From positions 51,918 through 115,917 of the forward strand of contig NZ_JACJJL010000012.1 of the NCBI RefSeq assembly GCF_016899955.1: a stretch of 64,000 nucleotides of DNA. Direction: 5' to 3'. The notes beneath the pieces were generated by a model. That model did no database searches and was not told the DNA's origin. It worked only from the letters and a program-made list of their open reading frames with translations. The position numbers were made by a program, and so were the translations under genes. Every line of letters begins with the position of its first letter. Positions within the stretch are counted from its first letter, which is position 1. Source of the stretch: Marseilla massiliensis (GTDB lineage: Bacteria > Bacteroidota > Bacteroidia > Bacteroidales > Bacteroidaceae). Shown here in pieces: positions 17,021 to 26,673 of this stretch.

Positions 17021-18589
17021 ATGTCGAGATTTGGATATATAGTTTCATTCGTCTGTTGTGCTCTTGTATTGGGCGCATCTGTGTTCACCGTCTGTGCAGA
17101 GTTTCCTGACGCGATGATAGAGCCTAAATGGTATGCGACGGGTGTTGCATTTATATTCGTAGGCATCGTTTGGGCTGTAGTGGGTATGGTGAGGCCATCG
17201 GTTGTTCGTTTTGAACAAGTGTGGAGTGGCTTCGAGGCAGCCTGTGTTGTCGTATGTGCTTTGCAGGCAGTGATGTACCTGATGCAGACAGCTGGGTTGA
17301 TTGTGTCTTATGGCCGTTTTTCAGCGGGGAGTTTCGACAATGTAGCTGGACTGGCATCGTGCCTGGGCATAAGTCTGCCGATAGGGATGAGGTGGCTTAT
17401 GGATGTTCGGCGTTCAAAGAGATTGGCGGTGATGGTATGTAAGGCGCTTTGTGTCATGGCGATAGTGGTGTCGGAATCCCGTACCGGTTTAATGTGTATA
17501 GCTGTTTGGGCTTTGCTTGAATTGCCGTGTCGTCGAGGGCAGAAAGTGATTGGAGGCGTTGCAGCAATGGCTTTGTTCATTGTGCTTGCGGTGTTTGTAA
17601 AGACAGATTCGAGTATAGGCCGGTGGTTCATAGCCGGGCGTACAATGGATTTGATAGCAGGGAGCCCGTGGCTTGGTCACGGCAGTGGTGGCTTTGATGC
17701 CCGCTATATGGACGTACAGGCTGATTGGCTGGCTGCCAACCCGGGCAGCCGGTATGCCGTGTTGGCCGACAATGTAAGGCATCCGCTCAACGAGTGGTTG
17801 CTGTTGGCCGTTGATTACGGAGTTCTTGGGGTATGTGTGGCTATAGGCGCCGTTGTCCTGACGGTTGCTTATGCCCGTAGGCATCCATCGGCAAGCAGTG
17901 GCACAGGACTTAATGTGATAGCTTGTGCGGGAGTGTTCTCATTGTTTTCATATCCGTTGCTTTATCCTTTTACGTGGCTGTTGCTCATGATGGCTGTGGT
18001 GGTTGTGTTCGGCCATGCATTGTCGCATCATGCGAGGGCGTTGTATGTAATGTTGCTGATTGTGCTTCCGGTGTGTGGAGTCGGCCTTTGCCGGAACTTG
18101 GAACTTGCACTGGAGCTGCGTGAAGTGCAAGGCAAAGCCATGCTTGGCCTTTCAGAACGCATGATGCCGAGGTATGAAAGACTTTATCAGAAACTGAAAG
18201 GCGACGCCCGCTTCCTGTACAATTATGCCGTAGAGCAATACGAGGCGGGGCGATACCGGCCTGCGTTGAACACGGCTCGCGAGTGTGGCAGCCTTGTATC
18301 ATGCTATGATTTGTGCCTGCTGGAAGGCGACATCCGTAGCGCGTTGAAAGACTATGGCGGTGCCGATTCATGTTACAACCGTGCCCATTGGATGGTCCCG
18401 TCTCGTTTTGTCCCGCTTTATGAGCGGTTCAATGTTGCAATTGAGCGTGGCGACACGGTTTCGGCGCATTGTTTGGCCGGTGAGATATTGGCTAAGCCGG
18501 TTAAGGTTCGTTCTCTTGAGACAGATGAAATAATCGACGACGTAGGCAAGCGTGCTCTCGGCAGGGCTGACATAATGCAAGGGGAGTAG
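17021..18589 (+). CDS. O-antigen-ligase-like (Wzy_C) membrane protein with C-terminal TPR region
   Basis: The 522-residue product from ATG 17021 has about ten TM segments in its first 360 residues. It carries Wzy_C-type landmarks: VVSESRTGLMC in the central region and the loop LGHGSGGFDARYM, followed by a large periplasmic segment with RHPLNEWL. A cytoplasmic or periplasmic TPR-like tail follows (about 370-510: FLYNYAVEQYEAGRYRPAL). Wzy_C proteins transfer or polymerise lipid-linked glycans, including O-glycosylation of exported proteins. An alternative start at 16991 overlaps the previous gene and is less likely. The position directly after an MG2/plug gene suggests a link between glycan transfer and these surface proteins; that link is inference. 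Confidence 0.65.
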   Translation: MSRFGYIVSFVCCALVLGASVFTVCAEFPDAMIEPKWYATGVAFIFVGIVWAVVGMVRPSVVRFEQVWSGFEAACVVVCALQAVMYLMQTAGLIVSYGRFSAGSFDNVAGLASCLGISLPIGMRWLMDVRRSKRLAVMVCKALCVMAIVVSESRTGLMCIAVWALLELPCRRGQKVIGGVAAMALFIVLAVFVKTDSSIGRWFIAGRTMDLIAGSPWLGHGSGGFDARYMDVQADWLAANPGSRYAVLADNVRHPLNEWLLLAVDYGVLGVCVAIGAVVLTVAYARRHPSASSGTGLNVIACAGVFSLFSYPLLYPFTWLLLMMAVVVVFGHALSHHARALYVMLLIVLPVCGVGLCRNLELALELREVQGKAMLGLSERMMPRYERLYQKLKGDARFLYNYAVEQYEAGRYRPALNTARECGSLVSCYDLCLLEGDIRSALKDYGGADSCYNRAHWMVPSRFVPLYERFNVAIERGDTVSAHCLAGEILAKPVKVRSLETDEIIDDVGKRALGRADIMQGE

Positions 18590-18684
18590 GAGGCTAACGG
18601 CTTTCTGCTTGTTCGGCGATGTTAATTTGCCGAGGGGTAAACAATAAATATTATTTAAGGTTTTACCGGGTAAATATAAACTCC

Positions 18685-18692
18685 TAAATTTG
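18685..18692 (+). promoter_or_regulatory. Possible -7 box before the truncated Sel1-repeat copy
   Basis: TAAATTTG matches TAnnTTTG. It sits at the edge of the truncated copy, just before homology begins. No good -33 element is present, and in this AT-rich gap a chance match is plausible. Confidence 0.25.
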
Positions 18693-18696
18693 TTGA

Positions 18697-19413
18697 CAAC
18701 CAATAACTGATAAAGGTTTGGGTTGTCGGCAGGATTATAAAGAGGCAGCAATGACTTTTCTGACATCTGCCAATGACCGCGATGCCAATTCATTGTATAT
18801 GCTTGGGCTTTGTAGCAGAAACGGGTATGGATTGGCAAAGGATTCTGCTGCCGCACTCTTTTGCCTTCAGCGTGCTGCGCGCATGCATTGCCCTGAGGCT
18901 TCCGAGGAGTTGATGCGTCCGCACGAGGAGATGTACATGCACGATGTCTATGCCAATGCCCCCGGGTATTCTTACACCCCCGACAGCCTTCCCGACGTAC
19001 GCCCTTCTGCAGTGGCCGTTGACTTGCCGGCCGGTGATTATCGGGGTTTCATCGTCACCTACGACTGGAGCGGCAAGTACATCCTTGATGAGCGCCCGTT
19101 TGCAATGACGTTAAACGGCGTGACGGGCGGCGGACTTTCGGGAATGCTGACGGTAGGTGACGAGTCGGCCAAGTTCTGCGGTACACTTTCCAGGGGCCGC
19201 CTGGTGTTCACCGAAGGTGGCCTGACCATGCCCGACCGCTATGTCCGCGGCGGCAAGCAGTATTACTACTTTGGCGACATGGCGCTCGAAGCCTGTGGCG
19301 GCAAGGTGCGTGGCAGGCTGAGCCTCAAGTCCCGTAGCCGGAAAGAGCCCGGTAACCCCATGTATTTCGAGCTTGTCGGCAATGCTTCCGGGACATCGGC
19401 CGGCACGGAGTGA
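18697..19413 (+). pseudogene. 5'-truncated copy of the Sel1-repeat gene
   Basis: The frame encodes the last 230-odd residues of the protein at 8525-10261. Homology is already visible before any usable start codon: in-frame codons at 18703-18735 read ITDKGLGCRQD against MLTKGIGCRQS in the full gene. The first possible start is a TTG at 18718, inside the homologous part, and an in-frame TGA lies at 18694-18696. The signal peptide and the first Sel1 repeats are missing, so a functional secreted product is unlikely. The last 550 bp are almost identical to the full-length copy. Confidence 0.85.
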
Positions 19414-19464
19414 TTGTCATTCACAAGCACCTGTATTGTCTGTTGAATGTTCATTGAACCGAAA
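18863..19464 (+). repeat. Long direct repeat, right copy
   Basis: This is the partner of 9711-10312 at an offset of 9,152 bp, in the same orientation. Together the copies flank the two MG2/plug genes and the ligase-like gene, so homologous recombination between them could delete or amplify that block. Confidence 0.9.
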
Positions 19465-19819
19465 TAATGCGAAGATTATAGTTCATGTGTTAAAGATTTG
19501 GCGTTAACAATCACCTACTAGACAGTTGCTTGCTAACTGTTTGTCATTCAGCGGGTTGCCAAATGTGCCGTTCTTATCTGGCGGTTGCAATCAGCCTTTT
19601 CGGTTCTCTTCTGCCAATGGGATTACAGCAGCCTTGTTCTTCCCGATGCCGTCCATGGTGTCCGTAAAGTCGTGTTTCGGTGTCTTAAACCCAGAAGTTC
19701 AACGAATATATTGATGCTTTGAACAATGCTGATAGTTAAAAAATATTATTTATGTATAAAATCGTAAAGATTGCTCGCCTGTTAATTGATGTATATTAGG
19801 CAGTTTGGAAAAAAGTTAG
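19465..19819. other. Intergenic region upstream of the ribosomal cluster
   Basis: No gene is supported. A 62-codon open frame at 19526-19714 lacks a signal peptide and family features. The end of the stretch leads into the rpsL promoter. Confidence 0.5.
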
Positions 19820-19827
19820 TATCTTTG
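19820..19827 (+). promoter_or_regulatory. Promoter (-7 box) of the str-S10-spc-alpha cluster
   Basis: TATCTTTG matches TAnnTTTG. A TTAG about 20 bp upstream may serve as a weak -33 element. The expected start is near 19834, giving a 75-nt A-rich leader before rpsL. It is the only strong promoter-like signal seen before the 30-gene cluster. Confidence 0.6.
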
Positions 19828-19908
19828 CACCCCAAAAAGGGCAAACAGCCCATATTTCAAAACGTTGACAATAATAACAATACATATAATATTTAAAAAA
19901 CAACAACA

Positions 19909-20289
19909 ATGCCTACAATTCAACAATTGGTAAGAAAAGGCAGGAATGTGCTTGCAGACAAGAGCAAGTCGCCGGCTTTGGACTCATGTCCTCAGCGCCG
20001 TGGCGTTTGCGTCCGTGTCTACACCACAACTCCCAAGAAGCCTAATTCGGCAATGCGTAAGGTTGCCCGTGTGCGTTTGACCAACCAGAAAGAAGTTAAC
20101 TCCTACATCCCCGGCGAAGGGCACAACCTGCAGGAGCACTCTATCGTACTCGTTCGTGGCGGTCGTGTGAAGGACCTTCCCGGTGTTCGCTATCACATTG
20201 TGCGTGGTACGCTTGATACCGCAGGTGTAGCCAACCGAACACAGCGCCGTTCAAAGTATGGTGCAAAACGTCCTAAGGCAAAGAAATAA
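19909..20289 (+). CDS. rpsL: 30S ribosomal protein S12
   Basis: At 126 residues it has normal length. It carries the decoding-centre motifs [13 protein letters not shown] (the lysine pair at 43-44) and [13 protein letters not shown], so the two lysines classically altered in streptomycin resistance are in the wild-type state. S12 lies at the 30S A-site and helps monitor codon-anticodon pairing. It is the first gene of the fused ribosomal cluster, 81 bp after the -7 box. A 153-bp gap with a hairpin separates it from rpsG. Confidence 0.98.
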   Translation: MPTIQQLVRKGRNVLADKSKSPALDSCPQRRGVCVRVYTTTPKKPNSAMRKVARVRLTNQKEVNSYIPGEGHNLQEHSIVLVRGGRVKDLPGVRYHIVRGTLDTAGVANRTQRRSKYGAKRPKAKK

Positions 20290-20374
20290 CCGGTGCGTAA
20301 CCGCTGAAGGAAAAAGGACAAAGACATTTTTTTAGATTAGTTTTGCTGGAGAATTGTTATTAAAGGTTGAGTAA

Positions 20375-20392
20375 ATGCCCGAGAGCGGGCGT
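20375..20392 (+). promoter_or_regulatory. Hairpin in the rpsL-rpsG gap
   Basis: ATGCCCG (20375-20381) pairs with CGGGCGT (20386-20392) around an AGAG tetraloop, 50 bp before the rpsG start. In Escherichia coli the rpsL-rpsG spacer is the S7 autoregulation site; an analogous role here is only a suggestion. Confidence 0.4.
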
Positions 20393-20442
20393 TGAAGAAC
20401 AAAGAAACAGCCCCATGCAGAATAAATTTCGTTAAAAACAAA

Positions 20443-20919
20443 ATGAGAAAAGCAAAACCAAAGAAGCGTGTGATCCTGCCGGATCCCGTTTACAATGACC
20501 AGAAGGTCTCTAAGTTTGTGAATCATCTGATGTATGACGGCAAGAAGAATACCTCATACCAGATTTTCTATCATGCACTTGATGTCGTAAAGGCAAAGAT
20601 GAGCAACGAGGAGAAGTCGGCACTCGAGATTTGGAAGAGCGCCCTGGACAACATCACCCCGCAGGTGGAGGTGAAGAGCCGCCGCATCGGTGGTGCCACG
20701 TTCCAGGTGCCCACGGAAATCCGTCCCGAGCGCAAGGAGAGCATCTCCATGAAGAACATGATTGCCTTTGCACGCAAGCGCAGTGGAAAGTCGATGGCCG
20801 AGAAGCTCGCCGCAGAGATAATGGACGCTTTCAACAGTCAGGGCGGAGCCTTCAAGCGCAAGGAAGACATGCACCGTATGGCAGAGGCTAACCGCGCATT
20901 CGCTCACTTCAGATTCTAA
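20443..20919 (+). CDS. rpsG: 30S ribosomal protein S7
   Basis: The 158-residue product from ATG 20443 begins [15 protein letters not shown], as in other Bacteroidetes S7 proteins. An upstream in-frame extension to 20392 is not conserved-looking and starts inside the hairpin, so it was rejected. S7 nucleates assembly of the 30S head by binding the 3' domain of 16S rRNA. The segment [18 protein letters not shown] is typical. fusA follows 25 bp downstream. Confidence 0.97.
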   Translation: MRKAKPKKRVILPDPVYNDQKVSKFVNHLMYDGKKNTSYQIFYHALDVVKAKMSNEEKSALEIWKSALDNITPQVEVKSRRIGGATFQVPTEIRPERKESISMKNMIAFARKRSGKSMAEKLAAEIMDAFNSQGGAFKRKEDMHRMAEANRAFAHFRF

Positions 20920-20944
20920 ACAATAGCATAAAGGTAAAAAGACA

Positions 20945-23062
20945 ATGGCAAACCGCGATTTACATTTGACGCGCAACATCGGCATCATGGCGCATATTGA
21001 TGCCGGAAAGACCACGACGTCGGAGCGCATCCTGTTCTACACCGGCAAGACCCACAAGATTGGTGAGGTGCATGACGGTGCCGCTACGATGGACTGGATG
21101 GCCCAGGAGCAGGAGCGTGGTATAACTATTACCTCTGCTGCTACCACCTGCAATTGGAAGTGGGGTGGCAATGAGTATAAGATCAACCTCATCGACACTC
21201 CGGGACACGTTGACTTCACCGCAGAGGTTGAGCGCTCGCTCCGTGTGCTCGACGGTGCTGTGGCCACTTATTCTGCTGCCGATGGCGTGCAGCCCCAGTC
21301 GGAGACTGTGTGGCGCCAGGCTGACAAGTATAATGTGCCGCGTATCGGTTATGTAAACAAGATGGACCGCTCTGGAGCCGATTTCTTCGAGACTGTTCAG
21401 CAGATGAAGGATATCCTCGGAGCCAATCCTGTTGTTATGCAGGTGCCTATTGGTGCTGAAGAGAACTTCAAAGGCGTTGTAGACCTGATCAAGATGAAGG
21501 CCATCCTGTGGCACGACGAGACCATGGGCGCAGAGTATTCCATCGAGGAGATACCTGCCGACCTTAAGGACGAGTGCGACGAGTGGCGCAACAAGCTCCT
21601 TGAGGCTGCTGCCGAGTATGACGAGGCCATCATGGAGAAGTATTTCGACGACCCCAACACAATCACCGAGGACGAGATCATCGCTGCCATACGCAAGGGT
21701 ACTGTATCGATGGCCTGCACCCCGATGATATGCGGTTCTTCATACAAGAACAAGGGCGTTCAGCCGTTGCTCGACTATGTTTGCGCTTTCCTGCCGTCGC
21801 CCCTCGACACCGAGAACATCGTGGGCACCAATCCTGAGACAGGTGAGGAAGAGGATCGCAAGCCTTCTGAGGACGCTCCTACTGCAGCCCTCGCATTCAA
21901 GATTGCCACCGACCCCTACATGGGACGCCTCGTGTTCTTCCGCGTTTATTCCGGCAAGGTGTGCGCAGGCTCATACGTGCTGAACACACGTTCCGGCAAG
22001 AAGGAGCGCGTGAGCCGCCTGTTCCAGATGAACTCCAACAAGGAAATACCCATGGAGTCTATCGATGCCGGCGACATTGGTGCAGGAGTTGGATTCAAGG
22101 ACATACGTACAGGCGACACCTTGTGCGAAGAGGCTCACCCCATCGTGCTGGAGTCTATGACCTTCCCCGACACTGTGATATCCATCGCAGTGGAGCCCAA
22201 GAGCCAGGCAGACATCGCCAAGCTCGACAACGGCCTTGCCAAGCTGGCCGAGGAGGATCCTACGTTCACCGTGCGTACCGACGAGCAGAGTGGCCAGACC
22301 ATCATCTCGGGTATGGGTGAGCTTCACCTCGACATCATCATCGACCGTCTGAAGCGTGAGTTCAAGGTAGAGTGCAACCAGGGTAAGCCCCAGGTTAACT
22401 ACAAGGAAGCCATCACCAAGACTGTCAACCTGCGTGAGGTTTACAAGAAGCAGAGCGGCGGTCGTGGTAAGTTTGCCGATATCATTGTCAACATCGGCCC
22501 GGTAGACGAGGACTTCAAGGAGGGCGGATTGCAGTTCGTCAACGAGGTTAAGGGTGGTAATATTCCCAAGGAATTCATCCCCTCGGTGCAGAAGGGCTTC
22601 GAGAACGCCATGAAGAACGGTGTGCTTGGCGGCTATCCGATGGACAGCATGAAGGTGACGCTGCTCGACGGTTCGTTCCACCCGGTAGACTCAGACCAGC
22701 TTTCGTTTGAGCTCGCAGCAATCAATGCCTACAAGAATGGTTGCGTAAAGGCAGGCCCTGTGCTCATGGAGCCCATCATGAAGCTCGAGGTAATCACTCC
22801 CGAGGAGAACATGGGTGACGTGATCGGCGACCTCAACAAGCGCCGTGGCCAGGTTGAAGGCATGGACGAGGCTCGCAGTGGCGCACGCGTGGTAAAGGCA
22901 ATGGTGCCCCTGTCAGAGATGTTCGGATACGTGACAGCTCTGCGTACCATCACCTCCGGTCGCGCAACCAGCTCGATGGAGTACGACCATCATGCGCCTC
23001 TCTCAAGCTCTATTGCAAAGGCTGTGCTTGAAGAAGTGAAGGGACGCGCCGACCTGGTGTAA
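20945..23062 (+). CDS. fusA: Translation elongation factor G
   Basis: This 705-residue GTPase drives tRNA-mRNA translocation on the ribosome. The GTP-binding motifs are clear: AHIDAGKTT (P-loop, residues 16-24), the DTPGHVD switch II motif and the NKMD base-specificity motif. The five-domain length is normal, with the domain IV/V segments [18 protein letters not shown] and [12 protein letters not shown]. It sits between rpsG and rpsJ as in the str operon, and no tuf gene follows it here. A 94-bp gap with a stable hairpin precedes rpsJ. Confidence 0.97.
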   Translation: MANRDLHLTRNIGIMAHIDAGKTTTSERILFYTGKTHKIGEVHDGAATMDWMAQEQERGITITSAATTCNWKWGGNEYKINLIDTPGHVDFTAEVERSLRVLDGAVATYSAADGVQPQSETVWRQADKYNVPRIGYVNKMDRSGADFFETVQQMKDILGANPVVMQVPIGAEENFKGVVDLIKMKAILWHDETMGAEYSIEEIPADLKDECDEWRNKLLEAAAEYDEAIMEKYFDDPNTITEDEIIAAIRKGTVSMACTPMICGSSYKNKGVQPLLDYVCAFLPSPLDTENIVGTNPETGEEEDRKPSEDAPTAALAFKIATDPYMGRLVFFRVYSGKVCAGSYVLNTRSGKKERVSRLFQMNSNKEIPMESIDAGDIGAGVGFKDIRTGDTLCEEAHPIVLESMTFPDTVISIAVEPKSQADIAKLDNGLAKLAEEDPTFTVRTDEQSGQTIISGMGELHLDIIIDRLKREFKVECNQGKPQVNYKEAITKTVNLREVYKKQSGGRGKFADIIVNIGPVDEDFKEGGLQFVNEVKGGNIPKEFIPSVQKGFENAMKNGVLGGYPMDSMKVTLLDGSFHPVDSDQLSFELAAINAYKNGCVKAGPVLMEPIMKLEVITPEENMGDVIGDLNKRRGQVEGMDEARSGARVVKAMVPLSEMFGYVTALRTITSGRATSSMEYDHHAPLSSSIAKAVLEEVKGRADLV

Positions 23063-23078
23063 TTATATAGACATAACT

Positions 23079-23128
23079 GAGAGTGCAGGGCTGTTTAGCG
23101 AATGACTCTTAAGCAGCTCGGCACTCTC
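23079..23128 (+). promoter_or_regulatory. Stable hairpin in the fusA-rpsJ leader
   Basis: GAGAGTGCAGGGCTG (23079-23093) pairs with CAGCTCGGCACTCTC (23114-23128). The outer 8 bp and inner CTG/CAG pairs are perfect, and the loop is 20 nt. There is no T-run after it, so it does not look like a terminator. It lies 28 bp before rpsJ, where an r-protein autoregulatory leader would be expected. Confidence 0.5.
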
Positions 23129-23156
23129 ACTACACAAACATAACAAACAAACAATA

Positions 23157-23462
23157 ATGAGTCAGAAAATCAGAATCAAGCTGAAGTCGTACGACCACAA
23201 GCTCGTAGACAAGTCAGCAGAGAAAATTGTGAAGGCAGTAAAGGCCACAGGGGCAATCATCAGCGGCCCTATTCCATTGCCTACCCACAAGCGCATTTAC
23301 ACTGTCAACCGCAGTACGTTCGTTAACAAGAAGTCACGCGAGCAGTTCCAGCTCTCAGACTACAAGCGTCTGATTGACATCTACAGCTCTACTGCAAAGA
23401 CTGTTGACGCGTTGATGAAGCTGGAGTTGCCCAGCGGTGTTGAGGTAGAAATCAAAGTATAG
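23157..23462 (+). CDS. rpsJ: 30S ribosomal protein S10
   Basis: The 101-residue protein begins [16 protein letters not shown] and has the S10 signature [13 protein letters not shown]. In the ribosome it sits in the 30S head; in many bacteria it also joins the NusB antitermination complex. It is the first gene of the S10 segment, following the hairpin leader, and ends with TAG. The rplC start is 23 bp downstream. Confidence 0.97.
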   Translation: MSQKIRIKLKSYDHKLVDKSAEKIVKAVKATGAIISGPIPLPTHKRIYTVNRSTFVNKKSREQFQLSDYKRLIDIYSSTAKTVDALMKLELPSGVEVEIKV

Positions 23463-23485
23463 TACTGTTTTAATATTAAATTGAA

Positions 23486-24100
23486 ATGCCAGGATTAATT
23501 GGAAGAAAAATCGGAATGACATCCGTTTTCAGTGCCGACGGCAAGAATGTGCCGTGCACTGTTATCGAAGCTGGTCCTTGTGTTGTTACTCAAGTGAAGA
23601 CCGTTGAGAAAGACGGTTACAAGGCTGTTCAGTTGGGCTTCGCCGAGGCAAAGGAGAAGAATACCTCCAAGCCTATGATGGGCGTGTTCAAGAAGGCCGG
23701 TACAACACCTAAGCGCCACTTGGCCGAGTTCAAGTTTGACGAGGAGTATAACCTCGGTGACACCATTACGGTTGACATCTTCAACGACGTACAGTTCGTT
23801 GATGTTGTCGGGACATCAAAGGGTAAAGGTTTCCAGGGCGTAATCAAGCGCCACGGCTTTGGCGGTGTAGGCCAGAGCACCCACGGTCAGGACGACCGCG
23901 CCCGCAAGCCGGGTTCTATCGGAGCCTGCTCTTATCCCGCAAAGGTGTTCAAGGGCTTGCGCATGGCCGGACACATGGGTAACGAGAGGGTGACCACCCA
24001 GAATCTGAGAGTTTTGAAAGTGATACCGGAACATAACCTTATCCTTGTAAAGGGTAGTGTTGCTGGTTATAATGGTTCAACCGTATTAATTGAGAAATAA
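23486..24100 (+). CDS. rplC: 50S ribosomal protein L3
   Basis: The 204-residue protein begins [15 protein letters not shown]. It has the conserved central loop [20 protein letters not shown] that reaches toward the peptidyl-transferase centre. L3 is an early 23S rRNA-binding assembly protein. Its TAA stop overlaps the rplD start by one base (TAATG), indicating coupled translation. Confidence 0.97.
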   Translation: MPGLIGRKIGMTSVFSADGKNVPCTVIEAGPCVVTQVKTVEKDGYKAVQLGFAEAKEKNTSKPMMGVFKKAGTTPKRHLAEFKFDEEYNLGDTITVDIFNDVQFVDVVGTSKGKGFQGVIKRHGFGGVGQSTHGQDDRARKPGSIGACSYPAKVFKGLRMAGHMGNERVTTQNLRVLKVIPEHNLILVKGSVAGYNGSTVLIEK

Positions 24101-24729
24101 TGGAAATTAACGTATTAAATATCAATGGCCAGGAGACCGGGAGAAAGGTTACGTTAAACGAGGGCATCTTCGGAATTGAACCTAATGACCATGTCATTTA
24201 TCTGGATGTGAAGCAATATCTTGCCAACCAGCGCCAGGGCACGGCCAAGTCAAAGGAGAGGAGCGAGGTTTCCGGCTCAACCCGCAAGCTCGGTCGCCAG
24301 AAAGGTGGCGGCGGTGCACGTCGTGGTGACATCAACTCTCCGCTGCTCGTTGGTGGTGGTCGTGTGTTCGGTCCGAAGCCCCGTGACTACGGTTTCAAGC
24401 TGAATAAAAAAGTAAAGAATCTTGCTCGCAAGAGTGCTCTGTCTTACAAGGCACAAGAGAATGCAATATTGGTAGTAGAGGATTTCCAAATGGAAGCCCC
24501 TAAGACTAAAGAGTTTATAAATATTGCTAAAAATCTCAAAGTTGACGGTAAGAAAGCCCTTTATCTTTTGCCGGATGTGAATAAAAACGTATATTTGTCA
24601 GCTCGCAACTTGCAGCGCGTCGAAGTTATGCTTGCCGCATCACTCAATACGTATAAAGTTTTGAACGCAGATGTGCTGGTTATCACCGAGAATTCGCTCA
24701 AGGAGATTGACGGTATCTTAAACAAATAA
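24100..24729 (+). CDS. rplD: 50S ribosomal protein L4
   Basis: This 209-residue protein has the typical basic loop [20 protein letters not shown] that lines the exit tunnel. A globular domain ending in [16 protein letters not shown] follows. In E. coli L4 is also the S10-operon repressor; whether that applies here is unknown. It overlaps rplC by one base and lies 15 bp before rplW. Confidence 0.97.
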   Translation: MEINVLNINGQETGRKVTLNEGIFGIEPNDHVIYLDVKQYLANQRQGTAKSKERSEVSGSTRKLGRQKGGGGARRGDINSPLLVGGGRVFGPKPRDYGFKLNKKVKNLARKSALSYKAQENAILVVEDFQMEAPKTKEFINIAKNLKVDGKKALYLLPDVNKNVYLSARNLQRVEVMLAASLNTYKVLNADVLVITENSLKEIDGILNK

Positions 24730-24744
24730 AGGAGACAACGGAAT

Positions 24745-25107
24745 ATGGCATTTATTATAAAACCTTTGGTCACTGAGAAGATGACCAAGATTACAGACAA
24801 GTCTTCTGTGGATAGAACTTATACTCCGAAGGCGGGCAAGAACAAGGGCCAGCAGGTGACCAAGAAGGCCACCCCCAAGTATGGCTTCATCGTTAAGCCT
24901 GAGGCCAGCAAGATTGACATACAGAAAGAAATCGAGGCCCTGTATAACGTTACCGTAATTGGCGTGAACACAATGCGCTATTCAGGTAAGCGTTCTGCAC
25001 GTTATACGAAGGCTGGTCTTGTGAAAGGCCAGCGCAATGCGTATAAGAAGGCAATCGTCACTCTGAAGGAGGGTGATACCATAGATTTTTATAGCAATAT
25101 ACAATAA
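24745..25107 (+). CDS. rplW: 50S ribosomal protein L23 with internal insertion
   Basis: The ends are standard L23 ([15 protein letters not shown] at the start, [19 protein letters not shown] at the end). The protein is 120 residues, whereas most bacterial L23 proteins have 95-100. The extra 20 or so residues lie at about 20-45 ([20 protein letters not shown]), between the first helix and [11 protein letters not shown], and are basic. L23 sits at the tunnel exit and docks trigger factor, SRP and SecYEG. The insertion is in frame and flanked by conserved sequence, so it appears genuine. rplB follows 5 bp later. Confidence 0.95.
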   Translation: MAFIIKPLVTEKMTKITDKSSVDRTYTPKAGKNKGQQVTKKATPKYGFIVKPEASKIDIQKEIEALYNVTVIGVNTMRYSGKRSARYTKAGLVKGQRNAYKKAIVTLKEGDTIDFYSNIQ

Positions 25108-25112
25108 TACAA

Positions 25113-25940
25113 ATGGCAGTACGTAAGTTTAAACCGGTTACTCCGGGTCAAAGACACAAGATTATTGGCACGTTCGAGGAAATTACTGCATCCGTGCCAG
25201 AGAAGTCTCTCGTTTACGGTAAGCGTTCTACCGGCGGTCGAAACAACACCGGTAAGATGACCATGCGCTACAGAGGTGGCGGTCACAAGAGGAAGTTCCG
25301 TTTCATCGACTTCAAGCGGGAGAAGGATGGTGTTCCAGCAGTTGTAAAGACAATAGAGTACGATCCGAACCGCTCGGCTCGCATCGCCCTGTTGTACTAC
25401 GCTGATGGTGAAAAGCGTTATATTATTGCTCCTAATGGACTGCAAGTCGGAACGACAGTGATGTCGGGTGCAGAGGCAGCGCCAGAGATTGGCAACTGTC
25501 TCCCGCTCGCAAACATTCCTGTGGGTACTGTGATCCACAACATCGAGCTTCGCCCTGGCCAGGGTGCCCTGCTCGTGCGTTCCGCAGGAAATTTCGCTCA
25601 GTTGACTTCACGTGATGGCAGCTACTGCGTAGTTAAGCTGCCTTCTGGCGAGACTCGCCTGATTCTTAGCGCTTGCAAGGCTACTGTGGGTAGCGTCGGC
25701 AATTCTGACCACGCCCTCGAGCAGTCTGGCAAGGCAGGCCGCTCTCGCTGGCTTGGCCGTCGTCCTCACAACCGTGGTGTTGTGATGAATCCTCATGATC
25801 ACCCGATGGGTGGTGGTGAAGGCCGTCAGTCAGGAGGACACCCGCGCTCACGCAAGGGCTTGTATGCTAAGGGTCTTAAGACACGCTCGCCCAAGAAGCT
25901 TTCTAATAAGTACATTATCGAAAGAGCCAATAAGAAGTAA
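25113..25940 (+). CDS. rplB: 50S ribosomal protein L2
   Basis: This 275-residue protein has the L2 hallmarks: the [18 protein letters not shown] segment, and near the C-terminus [15 protein letters not shown], which contains the conserved histidine important for peptidyl-transferase activity. It is an early assembly protein binding 23S domain IV. Spacing is 5 bp from rplW and 22 bp to rpsS. Confidence 0.98.
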   Translation: MAVRKFKPVTPGQRHKIIGTFEEITASVPEKSLVYGKRSTGGRNNTGKMTMRYRGGGHKRKFRFIDFKREKDGVPAVVKTIEYDPNRSARIALLYYADGEKRYIIAPNGLQVGTTVMSGAEAAPEIGNCLPLANIPVGTVIHNIELRPGQGALLVRSAGNFAQLTSRDGSYCVVKLPSGETRLILSACKATVGSVGNSDHALEQSGKAGRSRWLGRRPHNRGVVMNPHDHPMGGGEGRQSGGHPRSRKGLYAKGLKTRSPKKLSNKYIIERANKK

Positions 25941-25962
25941 TCACGTTAACTAAGTGTAAATT

Positions 25963-26229
25963 ATGAGTCGTTCATTAAAAAAAGGTCCGTATATCAACGT
26001 TGCACTCGAGAAGAAGATTCTTGCCATGAACGAGAGTGGCAAGAAGAGTGTCGTTAAGACGTGGGCCAGGGCTTCAATGATTTCCCCCGATTTCGTGGGG
26101 CATACCGTTGCAGTCCACAACGGAAATAAATTCATTCCTGTTTACATTACCGAGAACATGGTTGGCCACAAGCTGGGCGAATTCTCACCCACACGTCGCT
26201 TCGGTGGTCATGCTGGTAATAAGAAATAG
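25963..26229 (+). CDS. rpsS: 30S ribosomal protein S19
   Basis: This 88-residue protein begins [18 protein letters not shown] and ends with the motif [16 protein letters not shown]. It binds 16S rRNA in the head together with S13 and touches tRNA. It ends in TAG and lies 34 bp before rplV. Confidence 0.97.
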   Translation: MSRSLKKGPYINVALEKKILAMNESGKKSVVKTWARASMISPDFVGHTVAVHNGNKFIPVYITENMVGHKLGEFSPTRRFGGHAGNKK

Positions 26230-26263
26230 CAGGTTATCCACAAGAAAATAAAAGAAAACAATA

Positions 26264-26665
26264 ATGGGAGCAAGAAAACATATTAAGGCTGAAGAAAGAA
26301 AGGCAGCCCTTAAAACACAGTATTTTGCAAAGCTGAAAGGCGTTCCCTCCTCTCCCCGCAAGATGCGCTACGTGGTAGACCTTGTGCGTGGCATGGAGGT
26401 TAACCGCGCCTTAGGCGTACTCAGGTTCACCAAGAAGGCCGCAGCTGCTGACGTTGAGAAACTTCTCCGTTCTGCCATTGCCAACTGGGAGGCCAAAAAC
26501 GACCGTAAGGCTGAGGATGGTGAGCTTTTCATTACTAAGATCTTCGTTGACGAAGGTGTTACCTTGAAGCGCATGAGACCGGCACCTCAGGGCCGTGGTT
26601 ACAGGATTCGCAAGCGTTCCAATCATGTGACTCTGTATGTAGACTCTAAAACTAATGATAAATAA
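26264..26665 (+). CDS. rplV: 50S ribosomal protein L22
   Basis: At 133 residues it has an N-terminal extension relative to the about 110-residue E. coli form, as is usual in Bacteroidetes. The helical core ([21 protein letters not shown]) and the tunnel-lining hairpin ([19 protein letters not shown]) are intact. Changes in that hairpin cause macrolide resistance elsewhere; nothing unusual is seen here. rpsC follows 8 bp later. Confidence 0.97.
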   Translation: MGARKHIKAEERKAALKTQYFAKLKGVPSSPRKMRYVVDLVRGMEVNRALGVLRFTKKAAAADVEKLLRSAIANWEAKNDRKAEDGELFITKIFVDEGVTLKRMRPAPQGRGYRIRKRSNHVTLYVDSKTNDK

Positions 26666-26673
26666 CAAGTAGA

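Noticed and set aside
19526..19714. 62-codon frame before the rpsL promoter
   Set aside because: No conserved feature and no promoter; it lies in ordinary AT-rich intergenic DNA.
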